Below the pieces are notes generated by a model that saw only the letters and a program-made list of their open reading frames with translations, did no database searches and was not told the DNA's origin. DNA of 18,193 bases from CAYRWK01 sp964427965 (GTDB taxonomy: Bacteria > Patescibacteriota > WWE3 > UBA101185 > UBA10185), in the NCBI GenBank assembly GCA_964427965.1, contig CAYRWK010000015.1:1-18193 (forward strand), given 5' to 3'. This document shows positions 7,497 through 14,800 of the stretch, piece after piece. The translations under genes were made by a program, and so were the position numbers. Positions within the stretch are counted from its first letter, which is position 1. Every line of letters starts with the position of its first letter.

Positions 7497-7969
7497 TACT
7501 CAGCAGTACCTCCTGATAAAACTTTATCTAAATCAATATCATCTATACTTCCGCCATCATTATTAGTTTGTGGTTGTTCGGTTGAATCGGCTTCTTTTGG
7601 TCCTTCAGCATTTCCGGCAAAGCTTTCCTCACCGTTTCTTCTACCGGTAAGAACAATCATTTCATCAATGACGACCTCGGTCTTGTATCTTTTTTGGCCA
7701 TCCTCAGAAACCCAATCTCTGGTTTGAAGTCTACCCTCAACATAGATTTTGGAACCTTTGAATAGTAATTGTCCGCAGAGTTCGGCTAATTTGTTCCATG
7801 CAACAAGATTATGAAAATCGACGACTTCTTTTTTCTGACCATCTACGTTCCACTCCCTGTTGGTAGCAAGTCCAAAACTAGCGACAGCTGTACCTTGTGG
7901 GGTATATCTTACTTCCGGATCTCTGGTTAAATTGCCTATTAATAATACTTTATTTACGCTTCTTGACAT
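7496..7969 (-). CDS. ssb: Single-stranded DNA-binding protein with atypical C-terminal tip
   Basis: Binds and protects single-stranded DNA in replication and repair. 157 residues: an OB fold (about 1-108) beginning SRSVNKVLLIGNLTRDPEVRYTPQGTAVASF and including FHNLVAWNKLAE and KIYVEGRLQTRDW, then a Gly/Asn/Gln-rich linker. Most bacterial SSBs end in an acidic tip like DDDIPF that recruits partner proteins. This one has acidic residues (SIDDIDLDKV) but ends LSGGTAE with no terminal Pro-Phe. It sits between rpsF and rpsR as in most bacteria, with a strong Shine-Dalgarno. Confidence 0.96.
   Translation of the reverse strand: MSRSVNKVLLIGNLTRDPEVRYTPQGTAVASFGLATNREWNVDGQKKEVVDFHNLVAWNKLAELCGQLLFKGSKIYVEGRLQTRDWVSEDGQKRYKTEVVIDEMIVLTGRRNGEESFAGNAEGPKEADSTEQPQTNNDGGSIDDIDLDKVLSGGTAE
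7508..7514 (-). promoter_or_regulatory. Shine-Dalgarno of rpsR inside the end of ssb
   Basis: AGGAGGT, a full match to the anti-SD core, lies 11 nt before the rpsR ATG and is read as Ser-Gly-Gly in the last codons of ssb. Confidence 0.65.
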
Positions 7970-7974
7970 TTTTT

Positions 7975-7980
7975 ACCTCC
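7975..7980 (-). promoter_or_regulatory. Shine-Dalgarno of ssb
   Basis: GGAGGT five adenines before the ATG at 7969, in the 17-nt space between rpsF and ssb. It shows that this organism does use Shine-Dalgarno initiation inside operons. Confidence 0.8.
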
Positions 7981-7986
7981 GGCTGA

Positions 7987-8274
7987 TTACTTAGCATCAG
8001 CGATAACTAAATATCTAACAACCTTATCCTGCATGTTGAGTTTGGCTTTAAATTTTGGCATCTCTTCTGCGGGCATTTCAAGTTTAATAACATCGTAAAA
8101 ACCTTCGGTTTCACCGTTTAGGGTATAAGCGTACTTTCTTTTACCCCAAAAATCGTCATTTAAGACTGTACCTTTAAATTTGTTTACTAAATCCTTTACT
8201 TCGTTTGAAAGGGCTCGAGCGCCTTCCTCACCTAAAGAAAGTTTTGTTATTGTCATTAGTTCGTAGTTTTTCAT
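7987..8274 (-). CDS. rpsF: 30S ribosomal protein bS6
   Basis: Small-subunit protein, partner of bS18. 95 residues: MKNYELMTITK start, DDFWGKRKYAYTLNGETEGFYDVIKLEMP in the middle and DKVVRYLVI near the end, all typical of the family; it ends without the long acidic tail of E. coli S6. First gene of the rpsF-ssb-rpsR operon. Unlike several transcription-unit-heading genes nearby it has a leader of at least 30 nt and no Shine-Dalgarno. Confidence 0.96.
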   Translation of the reverse strand: MKNYELMTITKLSLGEEGARALSNEVKDLVNKFKGTVLNDDFWGKRKYAYTLNGETEGFYDVIKLEMPAEEMPKFKAKLNMQDKVVRYLVIADAK

Positions 8275-8310
8275 TGTATATACTTTCGACGTCCGCTTTG
8301 TTTTGTTGGT

Positions 8311-8343
8311 GTGATTATATAATCACCGTTTCATAAACTGCAA
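8311..8343 (-). promoter_or_regulatory. rpsF operon promoter with a 16-bp palindrome on the -10
   Basis: On the minus strand: -35 TTGCAG (8343-8338), 18-nt spacer, -10 TATAAT (8319-8314). The -10 is embedded in the perfect 16-bp palindrome GTGATTATATAATCAC (8311-8326). Predicted start near 8307, about 33 nt before the rpsF ATG. Confidence 0.6.
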
Positions 8344-8404
8344 GATGTGACATTCTACAAATAATAGAAAATAAATACTTGACACATCTTTCTCGGACTT
8401 GGGA

Positions 8405-8433
8405 ATATTAGCGTATTAGTTAAAGAAAAGCAA
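8405..8433 (-). promoter_or_regulatory. Possible upstream promoter of the rpsF operon
   Basis: On the minus strand: TTGCTT (8433-8428), 17-nt spacer, TAATAT (8410-8405), just past the ychF stop. Transcripts from here would carry a leader of about 120 nt that includes the inverted repeat 8342-8349/8383-8390 (AAGATGTG/CACATCTT) and the 8311-8326 palindrome. Weaker evidence than the proximal promoter. Confidence 0.3.
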
Positions 8434-8437
8434 GATG

Positions 8438-9553
8438 CTATACGCTAAATCTAAATTCCACAACATCCCCGTCTTGCATCACATAATTCTTACCTTCTAT
8501 TCTCACTAGACCCTTTTCTTTGGCGTTCTTCCAACCTCCAACTGCTAATAAACTATCGTAAGAAATTACTTCTGCCGAAATAAAGCCTCTTTCAAAATCT
8601 GTATGGATAACACCCGCGGCTTGCGGAGCTTTATCGCCTTTTCTAATTGTCCAAGCTCTAACTTCTTTGGGGCCGGCTGTTAAAAATGTTTGAAGCCCAA
8701 GTAAACCGTAACCTTTTTTAATAACTTGATCTAAACCGCTTTCTAAAATACCCAGCTCATTTTTGTAAGCATTTGCATCTGTTTCGTCCAAGCTACTTAA
8801 CTCCGACTCTATTTTTGCACACAAATAAACCCTTTCTTTTTCTAAAGAATTGGAGTTTTGAGTAACCTTACTACTCAAATCCTGCTCACTCACATTTAAA
8901 ACATAAATCATAGGTTTAATTGTCAAAAGGTTTAAATCTTTGATAAGAGGTTTATCTTCATCGGAAACTTTGACATCGATTGACAGAGTTCCCTTGTTTA
9001 AAGCTTCCAGAAGTGTTTTGTATAACTCCATTTTCTTCTGATTCTCAGGAGATTTGTTCTTTTTCATCTCACCTTCAAACCGCTCTATTCTTTTACTCAA
9101 AACCTGTAAATCAGCCAATATTAGCTCGGTGTTTATTACCTCAATATCGGTTTTTTGATCAATAGAGCCCGCTCTTATAACGTTTGCATCCTCAAAATCA
9201 CGTACTACTTGAATCAATGCATCCGCTTCGCGTATATGGCTTAAAAACTGATTACCCAGCCCCTCGCCCTGTGAAGCTCCTTTCACAAGTCCTGCAATAT
9301 CGTAAAACTTAACTACTGCGGGGATGATCTTTTCCGGAATCTCTCGATCCCCTTTTCTTTGCCCAAACTCTTGTTTAACAAGTTCTGCTAACTTAGCCAA
9401 ACGTGGATCAGGTACATCTACAACGCCGATATTGGGCTCGATAGTGGCAAATGGGTAGTTTGCAGCTAAAGCTTGCTGACGCTTAAGAAGAGCGTTAAAT
9501 AGTGTGGATTTTCCCACATTAGGTAAACCGATTATTCCTATGGATAAACTCAT
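8438..9553 (-). CDS. ychF: Ribosome-associated ATPase YchF/OLA1 (Obg family)
   Basis: Obg-like P-loop NTPase that prefers ATP and associates with ribosomes. 371 residues: G1 GLPNVGKS (9-16), G3 YDIAGLVKGASQGEGLGNQFL, RDFEDANVI, the YchF-specific NVSE in place of the guanine-specifying NKxD, and a C-terminal TGS domain ending YVMQDGDVVEFRFSV. The length is normal. An extended -10 box ends 6 nt before the ATG at 9553 and there is no Shine-Dalgarno, so it may be transcribed leaderless. It lies 26 nt after the AbiEii stop on the same strand. Confidence 0.97.
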   Translation of the reverse strand: MSLSIGIIGLPNVGKSTLFNALLKRQQALAANYPFATIEPNIGVVDVPDPRLAKLAELVKQEFGQRKGDREIPEKIIPAVVKFYDIAGLVKGASQGEGLGNQFLSHIREADALIQVVRDFEDANVIRAGSIDQKTDIEVINTELILADLQVLSKRIERFEGEMKKNKSPENQKKMELYKTLLEALNKGTLSIDVKVSDEDKPLIKDLNLLTIKPMIYVLNVSEQDLSSKVTQNSNSLEKERVYLCAKIESELSSLDETDANAYKNELGILESGLDQVIKKGYGLLGLQTFLTAGPKEVRAWTIRKGDKAPQAAGVIHTDFERGFISAEVISYDSLLAVGGWKNAKEKGLVRIEGKNYVMQDGDVVEFRFSV

Positions 9554-9559
9554 ACGGAC

Positions 9560-9568
9560 ATTCTATCA
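9560..9568 (-). promoter_or_regulatory. Extended -10 of ychF
   Basis: TGA-TAGAAT on the minus strand (TGn then 9565-9560), ending 6 nt before the ychF ATG. No convincing -35. It lies in the 26-nt gap after the toxin gene. Confidence 0.4.
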
Positions 9569-9579
9569 GATTAAAAAAA

Positions 9580-10383
9580 CTAAGACTGCTCTTTTAACTC
9601 TAACTGCTTAAGCACATTCTCAAATAAATCCAGTTTTCTGACATCCTTGGGATTAAATAAAAATGGCTGTAGCTTATTCTTAAAATTTTCAGGAATCCCT
9701 TCCGATTTAAACCTGCCTCGGACTTCCCGGATAATACCGCCCAAGGAGTTTTTCGTGGCAAAGTCAGCGTCGACAACAGCACCCTGAGAATAAAGCCAAA
9801 CAATGTCATAAATATCTCTAGGTTGAGTAATCTTTCTTCGTACATAGGCTGTCATTTTTTGTACCAAAGCCTGGTTTAAATTATTTACAACAATGTTTTC
9901 TATAAAACCATATTTGTTAAGTAGCACCACTTCAACATTCTGGCCCTTCCAGAAGTCAGCATAGTCAAACTTAATCATGAGCTTTTCTTTGGTGTTTGAA
10001 GAGATTTTTAACTCACTTAACAGATTTAGAAATCTTATGTCGTAGTATGTCTTACCTTCTTTTATGTGTGCTTTTAATTCAATATCCAAACCCTCTGCTT
10101 GAAACCTGCGAACTACTTCTAAAACTAAACTACCCACCTCCTTACTAGACAACCCCAGATTGTCAAAGTCCAAGTCCTCCGAAAAACGGTTTAAATTTCT
10201 GAGTAGACGCAAGCTTGTACCACCAACAAACGACAGCTTGTTTGAATTGGGTAAGGCATACAAAGTGGAAATAAACTTTGCCTGTAAGTACTCTCTAATA
10301 ACTCCCCTTCTTTTTACTACAGGCACCTGCATCTGACTTGCAAAATCAAGTATTTGATTAAAATTTGTGGCTATATTATGCAT
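9580..10383 (-). CDS. AbiEii/AbiGii-family nucleotidyltransferase toxin
   Basis: Toxin of a type IV-like AbiE system, known in other bacteria for abortive infection against phage and for plasmid or island stabilisation; the family is DNA polymerase beta-like. 267 residues. The core motif GGTSLRLLRNLNRFSEDLDFD runs from about residue 54 to 74, with the paired acidic residues Asp70 and Asp72. Motif III-like LMIKFDYADF and the late motif ALVQKMTAYVRRKITQPRDIYDIVWL follow, so the catalytic set appears intact. Its ATG lies 8 nt inside the end of the antitoxin gene, so translation is probably coupled. Whether it defends against phage in this organism is unknown. Confidence 0.9.
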   Translation of the reverse strand: MHNIATNFNQILDFASQMQVPVVKRRGVIREYLQAKFISTLYALPNSNKLSFVGGTSLRLLRNLNRFSEDLDFDNLGLSSKEVGSLVLEVVRRFQAEGLDIELKAHIKEGKTYYDIRFLNLLSELKISSNTKEKLMIKFDYADFWKGQNVEVVLLNKYGFIENIVVNNLNQALVQKMTAYVRRKITQPRDIYDIVWLYSQGAVVDADFATKNSLGGIIREVRGRFKSEGIPENFKNKLQPFLFNPKDVRKLDLFENVLKQLELKEQS

Positions 10384-10951
10384 TTTCGATAACCTTTCTT
10401 ACCCACTTGGGAAAATAAGTGGAGTAACTTGCTAACACATTCCTATCTAAACCAGAAACATCCACCCGGCTCTCAAGTAAATCACGAATCCGGCGGATGT
10501 AAACAAAATCAAGAAGTGCCTTTTCAGCAGATGCAATATCGTAATAAAGTCCACTTTGCGGGTCCAACACACGTGTGTATCCAAAAAACAGATTTTTAGA
10601 TATTTTACCGTAAGAAAAGCTCCCCAAAGGTGTTTTAAACCCCCTAGAAGTTATTGTAGTCACGCTAGTAACACTAGAAGTAATATCGGGCGTTACTCCT
10701 GATATATTTAGTACTGACTCAAGACTAACATAGGACGGTACATACAACTTATTTGCAAGTACAAACTCATCTATTTTAGCATCGGGGTACGCATAATAAC
10801 CCCTTTTAATACCAATCAGATCCCCACGCCTTTTCATCCTGTAAAGCTGGGTGTTAATTTGGTTTTCAGGTTCTTTAGAAAATGACTTTACAACATCGAT
10901 CCTTGAAAATACGGGAGTCTTAATTTTTGAACGCAATTCTCGATCTGTCAT
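10376..10951 (-). CDS. AbiEi-type antitoxin / transcriptional autoregulator
   Basis: Cognate antitoxin of the downstream nucleotidyltransferase. 191 residues: an N-terminal winged helix-turn-helix (about 10-55: FSRIDVVKSF ... QLYRMKRRGDLIGIKRGYYAYP) and the AbiEi C-terminal domain with SYVSLESVLNISG and DIASAEKALLDFVYIR. In studied systems the HTH domain binds inverted repeats in its own promoter while the C-terminal domain is needed for neutralisation. Here a 9-bp inverted repeat overlaps the promoter. The ATG at 10951 starts 8 nt after the -10, so the mRNA is likely leaderless. The 8-nt overlap with the toxin is typical of such pairs. Confidence 0.87.
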   Translation of the reverse strand: MTDRELRSKIKTPVFSRIDVVKSFSKEPENQINTQLYRMKRRGDLIGIKRGYYAYPDAKIDEFVLANKLYVPSYVSLESVLNISGVTPDITSSVTSVTTITSRGFKTPLGSFSYGKISKNLFFGYTRVLDPQSGLYYDIASAEKALLDFVYIRRIRDLLESRVDVSGLDRNVLASYSTYFPKWVRKVIENA

Positions 10952-10957
10952 TAATGG

Positions 10958-10988
10958 TTAATATACATTAAAGTATATTAAGTGTCAA
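10958..10988 (-). promoter_or_regulatory. AbiE promoter with overlapping inverted-repeat operator
   Basis: On the minus strand: -35 TTGACA (10988-10983), exact consensus; 17-nt spacer; -10 TATATT (10965-10960). A perfect 9-bp inverted repeat, TTAATATAC (10958-10966) and GTATATTAA (10973-10981) with 6 nt between, covers the spacer and most of the -10. Binding there would block RNA polymerase, which fits autorepression by the antitoxin. Confidence 0.75.
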
Positions 10989-11015
10989 CAGGATAGATTA
11001 TGATTTCCTAATTCA

Positions 11016-11885
11016 TCACCAAAGCACAATAGAAAAATAGCTTGTAGTCTCTACTGAGTTATTCCCCACCATCTCACCTGAATTTGTATGCTCCAACACC
11101 CCCATAGTATCGGTACCGGATTCGCGCATTGCCATTAATAGCGTCACAATCGACGAGGAGCTATCCAAATATTTACTATCCATCTCAAGTAGTTGTGGAT
11201 AATTAAAATCAGTTAAGGACTGTAAAGTAAGATTATCGTTTTCCTGAGCCTGTTGATTATTTAAACCATGTGAAAAATCTACTGATGCCACAAGCACTGT
11301 ATCTTTACCCAAATAGTCTTGCAACCCACCAACAAAAGTCTCTAGTTCCTTCTGGGACATATAACCGCTTAATAAAACTGGAACAACTTCAGTATTTGGA
11401 AGATAGTATTTAACATAAGGCATAAGACCCGACACCGCATGATCTTCCGCCATCACAGAATCATCCACTTTGACATAGTTTTTATCCACAAGATCTAAAA
11501 TAGTTTGGGAATCAGGATTCACTATGCCAAAAGGCGTCTGCCAACCATAAGTGCTTGTTAACACCTTAAACCCACCCACTTCGTTATGATTAGGCCCCAT
11601 AATTATTAAAGTCTTAGGCTGTTGCCTCTTTAACTTCTCAAAAAAATCCGAAATTAGAAAGCCGGCAAACAAATGGTGGGGCACAACACCTCCGGAAATA
11701 TGAGAGCCAAAAGAGTCATTTTTTTGATCTGCTTGGGACACTCCGAGATAAAAGGCGCTAGGGTCAAAATATTTTAGGGGATGAACTTCGACAGGTAATC
11801 CGTTGCGAGTCTTATTTAATAAAAAGATAATGAATACAGCAAATGCAATTGTTATCAACGGTAAAGTTCTACGCATTATTTGCAT
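11016..11885 (-). CDS. Memo / AmmeMemoRadiSam system protein B family, membrane-anchored
   Basis: Memo-family protein (LigB-like fold). 289 residues with an N-terminal hydrophobic anchor at about 7-24, which puts the domain outside the membrane. The three His positions of human MEMO1 have matches: His70 (VVPHH), His100 (GPNHNE) and His206 (SVDFSH); MAEDHAVSGLMPY corresponds to the MEMO1 DEDEHSIEMHLPY stretch. The C-terminal Cys region of MEMO1 is not preserved. Metal binding or redox activity is possible but unproven; no AMMECR1 or radical-SAM partner is in the window. It overlaps the A2M stop by 1 nt (TAATG), so the two are almost certainly one operon. A second ATG at 11876 is an alternative start. 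Confidence 0.88.
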   Translation of the reverse strand: MQIMRRTLPLITIAFAVFIIFLLNKTRNGLPVEVHPLKYFDPSAFYLGVSQADQKNDSFGSHISGGVVPHHLFAGFLISDFFEKLKRQQPKTLIIMGPNHNEVGGFKVLTSTYGWQTPFGIVNPDSQTILDLVDKNYVKVDDSVMAEDHAVSGLMPYVKYYLPNTEVVPVLLSGYMSQKELETFVGGLQDYLGKDTVLVASVDFSHGLNNQQAQENDNLTLQSLTDFNYPQLLEMDSKYLDSSSSIVTLLMAMRESGTDTMGVLEHTNSGEMVGNNSVETTSYFSIVLW

Positions 11886-14800
11886 TACTTGAGGGTGTTC
11901 TTGCGTTTAAATACCTGACTTAACTTTTCTTTAATCTTACTAAAGCTTACACCGCGTCTGTTAAGAATAACAAGAGGTACTACTATCACACCAATTACCA
12001 CAAGAAGGCCCACCAGCAACCAAGTACTTATAGTAGAAGCCTGCTTTGCGTACGTTACAGCCGCCTGCTTGGGAGCCTTCCATGGGATAAGTTCTGACTC
12101 CTTAGTAACTTTGAGAATCTGAGTACCGGATCTCCCGTAAATTTCAGGGGCATACATAAGAGAAGCTGTAGCAGGAGGTACGATAAAAGTACCTTCACTA
12201 ACAACACGTGCTTTGTATGTATAGGTACGATTCCCCGATGCAATCTTATACAAAGACAGAACTATGCCGTTTTCCGTAATTTCTCGATCAGTCACGTCAC
12301 GAGAGTAGTAATAACTGCTGGAAATACTGCCGTACTGCTCGTTTTTAAAAGTCTGGTTAATAGGCACAAGCCCCGAAGGTAATTCGTCCTTAATAACACC
12401 GTAATACTCATCTGCTTTAAGCCCGCTTACGGTAAGTGTAACTAACGCAGTATCCCCTACCCCCAAAGAATACTGAGAACCTTTTTCATTAATATAATCA
12501 CGCGTAACAGTCAAACCATTAGCCTTTGCAGAAGCGTTTCTATCAGTATTAAACTCATTAATCACCAAAGTTGAATACAATTGACCATCTCCTGTTGTTG
12601 TAAGGGCAAGCTGAGAACCAGCATCTTTAATAGCTGTAATAGGTACAACAATATCTTGAATAATTTTAGTGGAAGCAGTTACGGAGCCTTGAGCAATCTG
12701 TGTTCCGTCTAAAAGAACGGTGTATGTGTAATTTGGAGTTAGCTCGTTTCCGGTATCAGCTAAATCAACCAACGCACGAATAACCTGTGAGGTCGCAAAG
12801 GTGTTGGACCAATAATTTGATTGACGTGTACGGGTTAAATATCTAGCGCCCTTTGCCGCTAAGTCTCTATCACCGTTTGCCAGTAAAATTGTGCGAATAG
12901 CGAGAGCCGTTGAAGCGTCATTTGACCCAAAGTTTGCCTTAACGCCATTCTTCCAAAACAAAGCGTCCCCCTGAGTTTGAGCAAGCGATATAAGTAAATC
13001 TAACCCATTGCTTTGCGAGTTTTTATCACCATTTAAATAATTAGTCATAACTGCAAGGGACAGTATATCGGGAGTAGTATTTGTTAAATCAGGAATCTTT
13101 GTTACCTTGTCCTTTGCGCCAAGTAGGGTTAAACCATAGTTTTTTGCAATCTTTTCCTCTTTAGAGTAATAAGCTACCCTCCTTAAATCATCGTTATAGT
13201 AATTTTCTTGTTCAAAATACCTCTTTGCTTTAGACAAAAGATCGGGATCAACTCGGACACCTGCTTTTTGAGCTTCTAATAAATATTCCACTACATACGC
13301 GGTTATAAAGGGATCAGAATTTCCGGAAGACCACCAAGACCATCCCCCATCGCTATGCTGCATGTTTGTTAGTCTAGTAAGACTTTTTGCAATAATATCG
13401 TTTACGTCTTTATCCTTTAGCGCATCAGCAAATAATGTCGGGTGAGTTTTTGCGATAACTGCAGGCACAAATCTGCTAGTTGTTTGTTCAACACAGCCAT
13501 AAGGATATTGAATGAGATATCTCATAGCTGAGGGAAGTGTTCCAATTAAAGTAGAGGATAATGACAAGGTTACAGAAGACTTATCTTTATTCGCATCTAC
13601 TACCAAATCCACAAGGTAAGTCTTCTCACCCTCCCCTGTTTCAGCTCGTGTTTCTTCAAACCCAAAGTCTTTTACAGAAATTTCCTGAGTGACCACGTCG
13701 GCTAAATTACTGCCATCGGTAGATTTTGCAGAAAATATCAATTTGGCATGTTCGGTTTCTTTTGTGGGTTTAATTTTCCAAAACACCTGTTCCATTCTGC
13801 TGGATTCAAGCAAGACATTCGAACGCTTAGCAGAATCAACTTCTCCCGAGTCAAACTCCAAAGAAATATCAAATTTATGATCATTTTGAGTAAAATTCTG
13901 TACCAAAGCAGAGACAAAAAGAGTATCTCCCAGACGCAAGATATTTGGAAGCACCGGTCTTACAATCACATCTTTTGAAACAACGATCTCGTCGGTTGTT
14001 TGACCTACTTGGGTTGTTAAAGTAGAACCAACAGCGGCTAAAGTCCAAGTAGTAAGATTATCCGGTAATGTGAAGCTGACTTTAGCTCTGCCGTTAGAGT
14101 CCGTATGTAGTGAAGGATTCCAGTAGGCCGTATCCCTAAACACGTTTCTATCAACTCCTTTTTCATTATGAACCCAAACCCCGTCAGCAAAGAAAGTATG
14201 ATAAGTCTCAACCTCTAGATTATAAACAGAGTACTTACCTCTTTGCCATTCAATTGAATCAACTAAGACTTCATTTCCCTGAAAGTCAGTAAGCTTATCA
14301 CCCGACTGGATACTTCCCGCCTCAACCCAATTCCCATTTACTCTTAAAATATGATTAGGTGTAATCTTAAGTGAACCATTAATAATTATAAAACCATCGG
14401 CCTCCGCCTTATGGGTGGAAACAACCTTTGCCTTTATGTTAGCGGAATTATCCTCAGTACGAGTTAACACATAGTCACCTTCTTTTATATCCTTGATCGC
14501 TGTTAAACCCCCGGGGGTTAATACTTTAGTATCCCCCGCAAAACAACCGCCACCTTCGGCATTATTAACCATAATACCCTCCAAGGAATGCGCTGCTTCA
14601 GTAGAATCCCCTCTTTCAAACCAAAAAGTATCAAAAATATTTCCCAACCTGTTATCAGAAAGTTCAAAAATCGCTTTGTCAACCGCCCAAAGTGCCACAT
14701 CGGCAGAAAGAGGATTTCCGCCAACATCTGTGGTTAACACATTAACAGTAGCGGTTTCTCCCGGCCCATATAATTTACTATCGGGGGTAATTGTGACAAC

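Noticed and set aside
8379..8410. Plus-strand TTGACA near 8379 as a promoter.
   Set aside because: No fitting -10 at 16-18 nt and nothing but the antisense strand of ychF lies downstream.
14165..14545. A splicing intein.
   Set aside because: The residue after His-Asn is Glu, there is no homing endonuclease, and the position coincides with the A2M bait region, not with a conserved active site as in most inteins.
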